Numbered from the stretch's first letter, positions 38,377 to 49,758 are shown. The stretch: DNA of 60,000 nt from Antedon mediterranea (GCF_964355755.1 NC_092670.1:39793795-39853794), one strand, 5' to 3'. Translations and numbers: made by a program. Notes: generated by a model from the letters alone, not told the origin.

Positions 38377-39084
38377 AATCATTTAGACATGAAACCTATG
38401 ACTAAAGATGTGCTCAATCCAATCCTTCTTACAAGAACATTTCATTAAATTTATACTTTTGGGATTTGAGTATCCCGTCTTACGTAGTTATTTGTATTAA
38501 TGTATGACAACATACGATAGATACATTACTTAAACAAAACAAAAATAACATAGCCAAGAAGAGTACTTGAAATCACCACTTGATTTTGTAATCATTTCCA
38601 CTTAAAAGTCCCCTTAAAAAATGAATCAGCAAAATATTTTTCTCTTATTATCAACATTTACATATTTTCAAATTTATTTTTTAACACAATTAGCTTTAAA
38701 AATCCCCTGAAAAGAACACTATACAATCATTTTAATATTACAAAAACCAAAATTGTAAATTGAAAAAAAAAATCCTTTTTTTTGTGTTCATAGCCTCTAT
38801 AGTTTATTTGTTGTATTTTTTTTACAGTTCCACCTGAAAATACCTTCTTTCTCAGTAGAAAGCAGGCCCTATTATCAAGGTGGCTACTGTATATCTTCAA
38901 GTTTGCGGTCTATATTTCAACCCCTATTTTTCAAGTTGGGACATCTGCCAAAACCAGTCCTTCAATTTCGAAAAATTAAATGAAACAAACGAAGGATCAA
39001 TTGGTGATTGTTGTACTAAAATTATAAATGAATATACCGAACAAATCATTAAAAAAAAGTTTGGAAAAAGAATTATAGAAAAAT

Positions 39085-39215
39085 GATGTGGATAAAAAAC
39101 AAGGCCAACAGCCATAAGTTGCGTGCTAAAACGCATAGTGATACCGGACCGACAGACAGACCGACCGACCGACATAGTGAACTATAGAGTCGCGTCCACA
39201 CGACTAAAAATGTAA
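39085..39215 (+). repeat. Dispersed repeat family D, copy 2
   Basis: Second copy of 13655-13770, with ACAAGGCCAACAGCCAT, CAGACCGACCGACCGACAT and TAGAGTCGCGTCC. Confidence 0.6.
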
Positions 39216-39582
39216 ACATTATAAAAACAATGAACAGTTGTTACACTCATAATGTACAAAAAATCCTAGAAAAAAAAGTCCAATCTAATCAACAGACATA
39301 GAACAAAGGTTATTTTGCGTTTGACATTGCTAATCCGAAAAAGACTTGATGATAAACAAAGAGGTCATTTCGATCACTCTACTGAACATGTATACACTAC
39401 TGTATATCATAATTCCAGGTTAATTAATAATAACAATCTTAACAAGAGATGTCGATAAGTGATTCACTATCCATATGTTGCACAACATAGACCATTACTG
39501 TTATTACGACTGTTGCTAAATACTATCGTGAAAAACTAAAACCAGCTTAATTTTACTTAAATGGTACATTATTAACACCCAC

Positions 39583-39690
39583 CTGTAGTGTGATTTGTAC
39601 TCCCCGGTGATGGATCCGACGACACGTCAAAAATTAATGTATCAAGCCGGCAATGAAAATATCGTAATATCGTTATTTGGTCACACAATG
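39583..39690 (-). other. Candidate first exon of cytochrome b561
   Basis: Minus strand: less AT-rich sequence ending CACACTACAG before a GTGGGT donor, with a TATA-like TAAATTATAG about 30 bases before the presumed start. There is no proof of linkage to the coding exons 13 kb away. Confidence 0.2.
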
Positions 39691-40512
39691 CAGAAGCTTG
39701 CCCAATCTCTATAATTTATCTAACACACTCCTCTCAGACCGGCAAATTTATCACTAGCCAATCCAAAAGCTGCCTCACAGAAATCTATTTTCTTCACATC
39801 TGCGAAGAAAAGATCACTATGGCAACAGGAGAATGATGAGATCTAACAAACATATAATGAGCAAGTTGCTACTTAAAAGTGATTCGCTGATGTAATTGAG
39901 AATCACTCATGCATGTAGAATGAAATTTCCATAGCAACAATAATCCTTACAAGAGCAGAGTTAGAATCTGAATGGTAGGATTGTATGTACATATTCTTAA
40001 TTAGTTAATATGAGACTGGTTGCCTCATTATGATATGCATGAGTGAGCATTACCATTATAGCGTAGTCATTTGTCCGATTAACTAGCTGATTAGCTCAAG
40101 TCAATGACTTTGACACAAATAATATTGGAAACATTATTTCTTATAATCAAATTTCACAATTGCATAACAAATCAAATTATTATCCATCATGACAGATAAA
40201 AATTGATTGAATAAAATAAAAAAAAGTAAATAAAATAAAATACATTTTTATTCAGTTTTCTCTACAGTACGGTAATTTCACTTTCACTTTTAGAATTTTG
40301 TATAGTATTGTTTTTCTAAAAAAACGACCATATTAGGTTTCTATTGCCAGGTTTTCCATTCAAATGTCATCAAGTTCTGTAAACATATGCCTTTCAAATC
40401 AAGTAGTGATGATATTAACAGTAATTCTATAATTACAAGTAACTTCTAATTCGCAATAAGACTACTACCGCAACCAAAGAGGTCACTGTACTGAACATAC
40501 ACTACTGTATAA

Positions 40513-40690
40513 CAGTCACCTCTCACAATACCGGGCTGGCGGAATATGTCTGGTTTTCTGGAAAGTCTGGTGTTTGAAATGTGTTTTTATTGGTAAAAAT
40601 TAATTTGGGACATTTTGGAACTCAAGAAAAGTCTGGTTTTGGGAGAGTTTCCGGTTTTAATAGAGTCCGTCCGATATTTGGAGAGTTGAT
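40513..40690. mobile_element. Pogo/Tigger-type MITE (family B), copy 2
   Basis: Degraded copy: CAGTCACCTCTCACAATACC at the left, ATATTTGGAGAGTTGATT at the right, with the family's interior TTTTTATTGGTAAAAAT. Confidence 0.65.
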
Positions 40691-40905
40691 TCTAACGAAG
40701 AACAATAATCTTAATGTTAAGTGATTCGCTGTCAATGTTTTGCACAAACTGCACCAAATAATGTTATTTATATTCAATGATTTTATTGAATCATACACCT
40801 ACTGTATATATGGAAATAGACAATGAACTTTTTTTTTGTGGATAGTGTTTAAAAAATAATTATTGTGTACTCTTGGTATGTTCATTAGTACCTTAAATAG
40901 CTATG

Positions 40906-41067
40906 TAGCTCTGTCTACACTATCAAACTTTATGTGACAAAAAAACGTGATATGCCCATGGACATGATAATGTCATATAATTAATACCATATTTCGGTAC
41001 ATCACCATATTTGGGCACATCACAATTTTTTTTGTCAAACTAGTTTGATAGTGTAGACAGAGTTTTA
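40906..41067 (-). mobile_element. Family A MITE, copy 13
   Basis: TAGCTCTGTCTACACTATC to TTTGATAGTGTAGACAGAGT. Two CCATATTT units after the centre. Confidence 0.85.
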
Positions 41068-41218
41068 GGTGTTACTTACTATCACTTAACATGATTTAGT
41101 ATTGATTATTATAATATAGTAGCTAGGGCAACATCAATTTTTATTTCTCTTTTTACATGCAAACAACCAGAATCTTATAATCTCATTACAGCATTCTTTG
41201 TTGTTGCATTAGTCAATA

Positions 41219-41404
41219 CAGTCAACTCTCCCAATACCGGACTCTCCGAAAACCAGAAACTCTCCCAATACCAGACTTTTTTTGAGGACCAAAAGGTCCC
41301 AAATTTATATTTACCATTAAAAACACATTCCGAATACCAGACTTTCCGGAAAACCAGACTTATTTGACCGGCCCAAAGGTGTCCGGTATTGGGAGAGTTG
41401 ACTG
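41219..41404. mobile_element. Pogo/Tigger-type MITE (family B), copy 3, best preserved
   Basis: CAGTCAACTCTCCCAATACC faces its exact complement ending GGGAGAGTTGACTG, flanked by TA on each side. The interior is also largely palindromic. Together with 5985 and 40513 this defines the family. Confidence 0.85.
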
Positions 41405-41999
41405 TACACTAGATTAATAGCTTTAACTCATAGAGGTATAAAAACTCCATGCTTAAGTTAATTCTGTAATCTTAATGGATAGTCAAGTGTTTTCTGACGG
41501 CCGTTTGTGATAACCAGAAGGTAGTAAGAGCCACAACTATGAATATATAATTTTGGTATAAACGTCGTGAGGTGTTTTCCCGATTAATTGTACGATCAAA
41601 ACGGTACTGGGTATGATCATGGAGAGTTATTTCTCCATGGTATGATCAACTATAGCGTTCATGTTCCCACCTAATCATCGATTCATAGAAGTACTGATGA
41701 AGAAGTCAATCTGTGGCAATTTTTGGAGTTTTTATATAATATTTTGTAGGTAATATTTTGCATGCCATTTCAATGATCAACTACATAATAGCAATTTATA
41801 GATTTGGCATTTTACAAACATTCCACAAACTTAATTATCAACATTTTTTGTTTCTATTCTTAAATAGAAATAAAAATGTTAATAATCAAAGTAATTTGCA
41901 CATTATCAATCACTTTCACTTTAAATCACAAATTTCTTATTTTATCAAAATTATTGAAACATGTTATGAACTGTTCTCAATTATAAAAAAAAACACAAT

Positions 42000-42140
42000 G
42001 CACAGTGGCGTAATGGCTGATCGCTCACTGGGGCCCCTGAGCTAAAGGGGCCACAGGGCATGAGCATTCCAATGCAACTACTCAGCATTGGAGGCCCCTT
42101 AGAAGTGCTAAACCAGTGGCCTTTGCCCCTGTGCGTTATT
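42000..42140. repeat. GC-rich dispersed repeat with hairpin
   Basis: ACAGTGGCGTAATGG, then GGGGCCCCTGAGC, followed by complementary blocks (CATGAGCATTCCAATGC against GCATTGG; AGGGGCC against GGCCCCTT). The starting block recurs at about 47209-47235. Confidence 0.5.
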
Positions 42141-42248
42141 CTCCGGACAATGCATAGGGAATATATTTGACTAAGAATTGCCAATAATATAAGGATTGAA
42201 ATAAAGGGACTCTCAACTCTAGAAGATATAGCCACCTTGATAATTAAG

Positions 42249-42464
42249 GGCCTGTTTCTACTAAGCAAGAAAATGCAGATTAAATATAGTATTTTGAAAG
42301 AATGGTGTTTTCTTACCACAAGAACAGGTCCCTATAAAAAGAACAGATTTTTTTATTTTTGTCTTGATCATAAAAACAGTTTCAGTGGAGCATTTCAGCT
42401 GCAATAAAATCTGTTTCGAAGAATAATGTTGTTCTTGGATTTTTCAACACTAGAAACAGGCCCT
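42249..42464. mobile_element. MITE with GGGCCTGTTTCTA ends
   Basis: AGGGCCTGTTTCTACTAA faces CTAGAAACAGGCCCT about 215 bases on. A related end, with CCTTGATAAT beside it, occurs in reverse at 38857-38886. Superfamily uncertain (hAT or Harbinger). Confidence 0.55.
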
Positions 42465-43157
42465 GGATGGATCTATAACAAACTATTTATTATTACTCAT
42501 AATGTACTATAAAGTGCCATGGATGTTACCATGGTTGTTTGAAGTCGAGTGCAAAATTGCATTCAAGGGTATGCAAGAATAAACTGGTTGTAAAAGTCCC
42601 TGGACCAAACTTGCACAAAGAAGTTGGATTTTAAGAAAGTGTAAATTAGTGAAGCATGTTATGTCATGTCATTCAAAGCCTGTACACAAGCTACTAATCC
42701 ATAAAGCAGTTACTTAATGTAAATTATGCTTACATAAACTTGATACCTCCATGAGCTCCTTAACAGGCATTATGAATAAGTATTGTAGTTTGGTAAATGA
42801 AATCATTCAACTATGAAGCCAGTACTTTATTGAAATACAGTACACATACCAGTGTACAGGTCTTTTCAGCCTTCAATCTGTATGGAATAATTTGTCCAGG
42901 AATGTATTTATTCTACAATAAACCAAGCTTATTATTAAGCATTTTACAGATTTATGTATATACACCACAGGTAAACGTGTTTATTATTTACTTTATATAT
43001 TGTACCAAACCATTGATTACAGATTCCAGTGTATACTGGTAAATATTCTTTTACTGTTTACTATTATAATGGCATTTTTTCTGGTAAACTTGTTAGTGTT
43101 TATTATTTAGGATCGTATCAGAATCTTGTTAGTTACAGATTACATACTGGTAAATGT

Positions 43158-43304
43158 TTAAAGCTCTGTCTACATTATCAAACTTTATGTGACAACAACA
43201 TGTGATGTGCCCATATATGGACATGATGATGTCATATCACTACCCTATTTGGCCACATCACACATTTTTTTGTCAAAGTACTTTAATAGAGTAGACAGCT
43301 AAAG
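43158..43304 (-). mobile_element. Family A MITE, copy 14
   Basis: TTAAAGCTCTGTCTACATTA at one end; the other, diverged, reads TTTAATAGAGTAGACAGCT. One CACTACCCTATTTGG unit. Confidence 0.85.
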
Positions 43305-43324
43305 TGTTTAAATATCTTTTAATC

Positions 43325-43452
43325 CAAAGCTCTGTCTACACTATCGAACTAGTTTGACAAAAAAAAGTGATGAGGCCAAATATGACATCATCATGCCCAT
43401 ATATGTGCACATCACATTTTGACATAAAGTTTGAGACTGTAGACAGAGCTTA
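43325..43452 (+). mobile_element. Family A MITE, copy 15
   Basis: Twenty bases after copy 14, in opposite orientation. AAAGCTCTGTCTACACTATC to GACTGTAGACAGAGCTTA; the ATGGTAGTG units are lost. Confidence 0.85.
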
Positions 43453-43830
43453 TACAGTCAACAACTAACAACTCTTATTTTTTTAGAATTTCTTATTCTA
43501 ATGACAAAAAGCAAGGTTAGCATCTATGAGATTTTGTGTTGGATTATTATCGCCATGCATTGCTTGGTATTCATAACATGTTAGCATGCTATTTATAAGT
43601 GTTGAGAATGTGAATTATTTATTTTAAAAGGAACAAGTCTTCTTCATATTTAATTAGTCTGGGAACACTCAGACTAATGCGCTGTTTGCTCTTATCATTC
43701 TGCATGTTAGTTGGAATCATTTGAATTGACGTCATAGAAATCATTGATACAAATCACATGCTTGCCTAGATTGTACACAAACAAGCATTACTGTATAATT
43801 GGTGTTTAAATATACGGGCACCTTTCAATT

Positions 43831-43931
43831 CATGGCCGAGCGGTTAAGACAGTGGAACCGTAATTATTACCTAGCCATAACATTGGCAGGGGTTCGAGGC
43901 TCACTCACTCCATGGTTCTGGTGGTAGAACG

Positions 43932-43963
<32 letters not shown>

Positions 43964-44145
43964 TCCAGTGTACACATCTAGCTTGTGTGCACTTTAAAGA
44001 ACCTAGTACATCTTTCGAGACGAGTAGGGGGTTACCCCGGTGTATTAGTACATCACAGCCACTGATCACCAACTGGGCCCTCTGGGAGATCAGTCATTGA
44101 CTGAAGAGGTCACCCAGTATAAATATATATTTCAATCAATCAATC
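43831..44145 (+). mobile_element. tRNA-derived SINE
   Basis: The head has RNA polymerase III boxes: A box TGGCCGAGCGGTTAAGA (43833-43849) and B box GGTTCGAGGC (43891-43900), resembling a leucine- or serine-type tRNA. A body of about 200 bases unrelated to tRNA follows, with a TCAATCAATCAATC tail. It would need a LINE partner for mobility. The tRNA-like part lacks a complete cloverleaf, so it is not a tRNA gene. Confidence 0.85.
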
Positions 44146-44456
44146 TGATTGGTTAATCACCTGTCTATATTTATTGCCCGGCAACTATAATCCGGCTTAA
44201 ATGTGCATGTCTATGTTTTATCCTCAATAACTATATACAGTATTCGTCCAGATCACCTTGAGCTATATTTTGAACCATGTCCTTCAGCCCAGTCAATATT
44301 TGTAATATGTTTTTAGTATTTTTCCTTTGTTAACATCTTTTAATCAGAAAACAATGATACATTACATTAATGTCAGGATTCTCAAAATTTATAAATCAAT
44401 TCCAAAAATGAAGAGGTATCCAAATACAAAAAAAATTCCAATATATTGTATTGTAC

Positions 44457-44462
44457 TTTATT
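44457..44462 (-). terminator. Polyadenylation signal, RPP25-like gene
   Basis: AATAAA on the minus strand, about 208 bases past the stop codon. Confidence 0.45.
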
Positions 44463-44669
44463 AGTCCAATTGACAAAGTAGCATTTGATTGTTCTTGGGA
44501 GAACACAGAGTGTAACCTTTAGAAAAGCTACAATGTCAAGTTGGTCTACACAACACTTATATCTTTGCATTGATCATGACTGCACAAGTTACTGTAAATT
44601 ATATCTCTAAAACTATCTCATAATTGCACGGTGAATTGTTACAGTATACTTTCTAGCTTTCTTACCACC

Positions 44670-44820
44670 TTAAGTTGGAGCATCTTGAGTTGGAGCATCT
44701 TGAGTTGGAGCATCTTGAGTTGGAGCATCTTGAGTTGGAGCATCTTGAGTTGGAGCATCTTGAGTTGGAGCATTATGAGTTGAAGCATCTTGAGTTGGAG
44801 CATCTTGAGTTGGAGCATTT
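44670..44820 (-). repeat. 15-bp coding minisatellite in the RPP25-like tail
   Basis: Ten units of GATGCTCCAACTCAA or close variants, in frame as DAPTQ (with NAPTQ and DASTH variants). The last unit reads ACTTAA, where CAA has become the stop TAA, so protein length depends directly on the array. Confidence 0.9.
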
Positions 44821-47612
44821 TGTTTTGTCTCCTTAACTTGGTCTGAAGTCTTGAGTAGTCCATCTTCCTTACATTCACTAAGCTTCTGTTCCTTTTGTAG
44901 GTTTTCATCTCTTTTTTGGTATTCCTCCCTTCTTTTAAGATTCACCATATCTTTCTTCTTTGATTCATGACATACTGCAGAATCATTATCAACATCTATT
45001 TCAACTGTTCCTGTTGTTTTCCCAGCAATTCCAATATCATTTTTTGTTTTTTTATCTTTCTTTGTATTTGTAGGTTTTTCTACATGTTTTTTCACTAGTT
45101 TTTGTTTGTCATGGAACTGTCGTTTGCGATTTCTTCCAGACTGTTTTCGCTTCTGTTTATCAGTGTCTAACCATAATGCATCATAAACACCAGCAGCTTG
45201 GTATCTGAATTGAAAATTATAACATTTCAGGAAAAAATGGAAAACACCATTTTTTAAACATATGACATTAAAGATGTATTTTCCCCCAAAAACATTAAAA
45301 ATGAAGATTAATAAAATCAGACTTTAAATAGGTCATTTTGCAGTTTTAATAAACTTATTCACTTCTGTATCAAAAAAAAAACCAAAAAAGAAAATTATTA
45401 TTTTACTTATAAAAAGACAAAAGAAACATTGTCTGACAAAAAAATTACATTTTTTCAGGCAAGTAATTTTTTTTCAGTTTTTAGTCAAAATGAATAACTA
45501 TTATGTGAAATTAAAATGGCATATTCAACAAAAAATTTAAAAACAAATAAGGGGGACAATATTATCTTTAATATATCAACTTACTGCATGTTGTATACTT
45601 ACCCTGGTTGTGATGCATCTAATGAATCCTTTGAAAGTAGAATACATATGCCTGGTACATTTCTAGTTACTTTCAATCTGAAACAAATAATTAGGATTAT
45701 CTACAATATACATGTTATAGGATTATCTACAATACACATGCTATAGATATAGATTGATATGCAAATCAAAATAGTTACAAAAGAGTATCAAACTAGTTTG
45801 ACCAAAAAAGTGTGATGTGCCTAAATATGGTAGTGATATGCCCAAATATAGTAGTGATATCATCATGTCCATATATGGGCACATCACATTTTGTTGTCAC
45901 AAAGTTTGATAGTGTAGATAAAGCTTTAGTAATTCCGAATTATGACTACATACACGCATATAGATAGATAATCTAGACTAAATTGTTGGTCCATCTTTAA
46001 AATTTTTGGTCTGTCTTTAAAATTATGCCTCAATAAGTTTGAGATGAAACACATGACTTTTTCATGGCACAAAATGTCAGATTTCTTATAATGTAGAAGA
46101 CAGTCAGATCTTTTCAGCAATCAAACATCAATGTCTGCCAGTTACAGACTCAAGTTATCGCTTCGTCATCACACTGTCTTTAAAAGGTTTAAAATGTAAT
46201 AATGTACATACCTATCCAAGCCTTCTTTTAGTGGCTCCCAATACTCTTCAATTCTATGAATGAAAAAAAGTGTTAGCTTTTTAACTAACCAATTGTTAAT
46301 CTTTTACAAAATATGTGGGTAAATATAATACTGTAGTATCCAGTACTACATGTTAAATCTTTATTAAAAGTAAAACTCACACAAATTTGATGTTTTTCTA
46401 TATGACCAATTAACCCTGGGTTGATCCATGGATGTGCCCATATATATAATAGACATGATGATGTCATATCCCTACCATATTTGGGCATATCACTACCATA
46501 TTTGGGCATATCACTACTATATTTGATAGTGTAGACAGAGCTTAATACAATGTAGTACATACTCTTTTCTGAATAACTTTGTTATCTGATGAATATTTTT
46601 AAATTTTCTTTTCATAATTTCTGCACAAGTAATTGTTTTACTGACAGCTGGTCCAGCTCCTGTAAATGTTATCTGCCGTGTCTTGTCATCCTAAAAATAA
46701 ATTTCAGAAAATACTGTAAATTCTAGATAAATATTTTATGCAATGTATTTGGACATTTAATAACATAATTAAAGATAAATCCAAAGGCAAATTACTGAAA
46801 ATATGCTGTGGGTATCAGTGGCTTGATCTCAATGAAGATACAAAAATGACAATGCTGTGGGTATCAGTGGCTTGATCTCACTGAAGATACAAAAATGACA
46901 ATGCTGTGGGTATCAGTGGCTGGATCTCAATGAAGATACAAAAATGACAATGCTGTGGGTATCAGTGGCTGGATCTCAATGAAGATACAAAAATGACAAT
47001 GCTGTGGGTATCAGTGGCTGGATCTCAATAAAGATACAAAAATGACAATGCTGTGGGTATCAGTGGCTTGATCTCAATGAAGATACAAAATAAATTAAGC
47101 AAAAAGATATGTCAAAACGAAAAGTAAAACAGCTAGAAAAATTGTAAGATAAATAAATAAGATAATAATCATATTACACAGACGATTTCAGTACTCAAAG
47201 ATTGTGTACAGTGGCGTAATGGAGCCCCTGAGCAGTGAGGAAAAAGCAGACATAAACTATGTCGAAAAAGTCTAAAAACGCCTGGGATCTCCAGTTGCAT
47301 AAATCCTGTGTTGTCCTGTTTTCTTTTTAAGTTTTATGGGCCACCTCAAACAAGCTTTGCTTTTTTGTAATTTTGCCTCTCTTATTTTAATAAATTTATT
47401 GTTAATGTATTTATTATGAACTTATAATAGAAAAGAATGTTACTTTGATTGATTATTTACCTTGAAGTTTCTGATTGCAAAGCCGATGAGGTTTTTTACT
47501 CTGCTTCCATTCTTAACTCGCATCACAACTGCATCATCTTTCATATCATTATTGAACAAAGTTGTTATATCAACATTCAGCTCTAGCAATTCTCCTTTCT
47601 TGTAATACTCCA
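44670..47612 (-). CDS. RPP25L: RPP25-like Alba-domain protein (RNase P/MRP subunit p25), five coding exons
   Basis: RPP25 pairs with RPP20 and binds the P3 region of RNase P/MRP RNA. Minus-strand exons: 47612-47461, 46690-46563, 46253-46212, 45677-45603, 45204-44670; phases agree throughout, about 310 codons. Alba core: VMRVKNGSRVKNLIGFAIRN, ITFTGAGPAVSKTITCAEIM, HQITKL, VPGICILLSKDSLDASQPGY. Vertebrate RPP25 shows the same blocks (RVKEGSKIRNL, TCAEILKR, LHQVT, LLSKD, QPGYQ). The start is unsettled: the first exon opens with TG GAG TAT after an acceptor, so an ATG could form across the splice if the upstream exon ended in A. Otherwise the first internal ATG is 47544. The tail is long, Lys-rich, and ends in ten five-residue units (DAPTQ type). 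The choice between RPP25 and RPP25L is not resolved. Introns hold two family A MITEs and a minisatellite. Confidence 0.88.
45784..45928 (+). mobile_element. Family A MITE, copy 16
   Basis: In an RPP25-like intron. The outermost left bases are lost; it starts GTATCAAACTAGTTTGACC and ends TTTGATAGTGTAGATAAAGC. Two units. Confidence 0.8.
46430..46543 (-). mobile_element. Family A MITE, copy 17, truncated
   Basis: In another RPP25-like intron. It begins at GATGTGCCCATATATA, has three CTACCATATTTGGGCATATC-type units, and jumps to TTTGATAGTGTAGACAGAGC. Confidence 0.8.
46805..47090 (+). repeat. Minisatellite, 49-bp unit, 6 copies
   Basis: Unit close to that at 34668 (TGTGGGTATCAGTGGCT, GATCTCAATGAAGATACA, AAAATGACAATGC), one base longer. 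The 3' flank (AAGCAAA...AAGTAAAACAGC) also matches that locus, so both are parts of one dispersed element. It lies in an RPP25-like intron. Confidence 0.9.
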
Positions 47613-47665
47613 CTAAGATTGAATAAGATGTTAATAAACACATTATTATGTTTTTTGGTTATTAG

Positions 47666-47756
47666 ACGATCGGGCCCAAATCGTGAGACGATCGGGCCCA
47701 TCAAGGGTGAAAGACGATCGGGCCCAACAAACAAGACGATCGGGCCCAAAACATTC
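47666..47756 (+). repeat. GACGATCGGGCCCA direct repeats, left array
   Basis: Four copies of GACGATCGGGCCCA spaced 21-27 bases apart. A second array in the same orientation is at 48808-48895. Confidence 0.85.
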
Positions 47757-47912
47757 TCGGAAAATTTAAAAAATAAATACGCGAATACAAACAACACAAT
47801 AATAACAATCAAAATCAATCACATTTATTCATAAATCCAGAGTATTACTCCATGGTATTGCTATTGGTAAGACATTCTTAAAACCAGTAGGCCTACTACT
47901 ATCTAGTGTTAA

Positions 47913-48653
47913 TGTTATGCGCGATTTGAACGATTTGCGCAATTTGAAATTGCGCAAAAAAAATCCTTGCGCAATTTGAATTGAAACATGTGTTTCAAAT
48001 TGCGCAAGCAACGTATTAAATTGCGCAAGTAATCTGCAAATTGCGCAAGGTTTTTCGACAGATTGTGAAATCATGCACACCCATATTTTTATAGTAATTT
48101 CTAAGAATGATTCAAAAGTAAAGATAAATATCGCATTTCCTTATTTTAGTAGTGCAAATATTGTTATAAGTTAGCATACCGTCGAAGAACCGACGAAGGA
48201 AAATGAAGCGGTGCTGTTCCACCAGGCGGGCGCGGCGCGGGCGGCCGGCTATACTACTCTAGCCTAGCTAGGGTCTGGACTACTGATACTGACTAGGTTA
48301 CATGGCCTAGCTTAAACTAATATTAAAAACTTCAAAAGTGAGTATTAAACATTATCTTCATTGAATGGTCTTATTTATACAATAATATACTAAATTTTAA
48401 ACTCCTCTGCCTAGGCCTAGCCTAGCCATGTATGGGAAAATTTACAGTTCGTTTTCAAATTGCGCAAAGGTGTCATATTGCGCAAGAACTATCTTGCGCA
48501 ATTTACAAATTGTGCAGCGCAATTTAAAATTGCGCAAAGATTTTCTTGCGCAATTTGAAATTGCGCAAGTTGATTGCGCAATTTGAAATTGCGCAAAAAA
48601 ATCCTTCTTTGCGCAATTTCAAATTGCGCCAATCGTTCAAATCGCGCATAACA
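47913..48653. mobile_element. TTAA-flanked element with TTGCGCAA-rich arms (piggyBac-type ends)
   Basis: TTAA at 47909-47912 and 48654-48657 borders an inverted repeat that starts TGTTATGCGCGATTTGAACG on the left and is complemented at the right by CGTTCAAATCGCGCATAACA. The arms are packed with TTGCGCAA and CAATTTGAAATTG palindromes, about seven sites in the left and eleven in the right. The middle, about 48070-48440, lacks these and contains the GC-rich block at 48225-48253. TTAA duplication suggests a piggyBac-driven element. No transposase. Confidence 0.75.
48180..48256 (-). other. Candidate first exon and GC-rich promoter of the RPP25-like gene
   Basis: Minus strand: a GC-rich block (CGCGCCGCGCCCGCC) leads into sequence ending TTCTTCGACG before a GTATGC donor at 48179. 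It contains no ATG. Joined to 47612 it would read GTG GAG, not ATG, so it would be leader. Position and base composition suggest the promoter, but the block lies inside the TTAA-flanked element. Confidence 0.3.
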
Positions 48654-48660
48654 TTAATTA

Positions 48661-48945
48661 TTAGGGGAAAATTATGATGAAATCAGAAAAAATCTAATTA
48701 ACCTTTTTAATTAAAATCTTAATTACGCAAGAAAAGCACAGTGACATTAGCACTAATAGGAATTAAAAATGATGAAATGTGGCACATTATTTTATAAATC
48801 ACAAAAGACTATCGGGCCCAACGCTAAGACGATCGGGCCCAACGTGGTTCTGAAAACACTGGACGATCGGGCCCAACGCTGAAGACGATCGGGATCACGT
48901 TTTCTGGGTCCGATCGTCCGTGGTACCGATCGTCTGTTCCCCTAA
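48661..48945. mobile_element. MITE with TTAGGGGAA ends and GACGATCGGGCCCAAC repeats
   Basis: TTAGGGGAA at the left and TTCCCCTAA at the right. The right half holds four GACGATCGGGCCCAA-type repeats and then two in inverted orientation (CCGATCGTC). It abuts the TTAA-flanked element. Confidence 0.55.
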
Positions 48946-49747
48946 TTTTAGGCTAGCTAGTCGGCCCTGATAACTAGCTAGTGCCTCATAGCCTAGCTAT
49001 CCGCCTCTGCTAGGCCTACTAGCTAGCCTAGCTAGGGAGGGCCAGGGCCAGGCCGACTAGCCTTGCTTTTATTTAGTGTGTGGGTGGTAAACTAGGTTAG
49101 CCTAAGCCTAGGTATTCTATTACTAAAATTGTTTGACAGACTTAGTCTGGCTAGGCCTAGTGAATGACTAGTTAATAGAGTTACGGCGTTAAAAATAAAA
49201 AATAAATGCTAACTTTATTTCGTGTTTGAATTGTACACACGCGACAAATTGAGAAATCATTTTAGTTACAGCGCCACCAATGTTTCTAACTGGTACGCCA
49301 AAGTCGCCAGAGAATTAAAATTATTCAAAAGTAAAACCAGTAGGATTTAAAATAGCAGACTGTATAAACATACAAATGAGTCCTAAATAGACAATATTGA
49401 TTACTTAGGATGTATTGAATTCTGTAGTACTCATATTTAATTTAAATCTGGTCTATAATCAGTTAATAGCTGTATTAAAACAGGATCGGAATCTACAGTT
49501 TTTAAAGTTTTGGAATTTCCCTGCCAATCAACACAACTGCCTGGTTTTGTATTAGTGTTCCTTTCACTCAATTTTTATTTTATTAATTTGTAATTTACTG
49601 TAAATGTACCCTACTTCAAGTGTATTCTGCATTCATTGTTTATCTTCATGTCAAGTGTTTACATAATTAGTATGCTGAATGCCTGTTGATCATCACTGGC
49701 ATGAATGTGATGTGAAGAATAACAGTCAGTGGCACGTGACCATAGAA

Positions 49748-49758
49748 GGGACTTTCCC
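49748..49758 (+). promoter_or_regulatory. kappaB motif
   Basis: GGGACTTTCCC, the classical NF-kappaB consensus. It lies about 130 bases before a GTAAGT donor (49890) that could end a leader exon, and 3.4 kb before the TPR-TIR start. Nearby is a CACGTG box at 49735. Confidence 0.45.

Larger units (their letters stand above)
26457..44456. other. Gene-poor stretch with repeats; may hold non-coding 5' exons of cytochrome b561
   Basis: No coding exon could be supported in about 18 kb. The repeats are listed separately. Two minus-strand stretches look like untranslated exons that could belong to cytochrome b561: 30244-30184 (TTTGCAG acceptor, GTGAGC donor) and a possible first exon ending at 39583 (GTGGGT donor). 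Confidence 0.5.

Noticed and set aside
43831-43905. tRNA gene
   Set aside because: A and B boxes are present, but the acceptor stem and anticodon region do not fold; a SINE body and tail follow.
44639-44908. Frame reading MLQLKMLQLK
   Set aside because: It is the out-of-frame reading of the 15-bp repeat in the RPP25-like tail; splice-phase continuity supports the DAPTQ frame.
47562-48080. Frames upstream of the RPP25-like gene
   Set aside because: They run through GATCGGGCCC repeats and TTGCGCAA palindromes of mobile elements.
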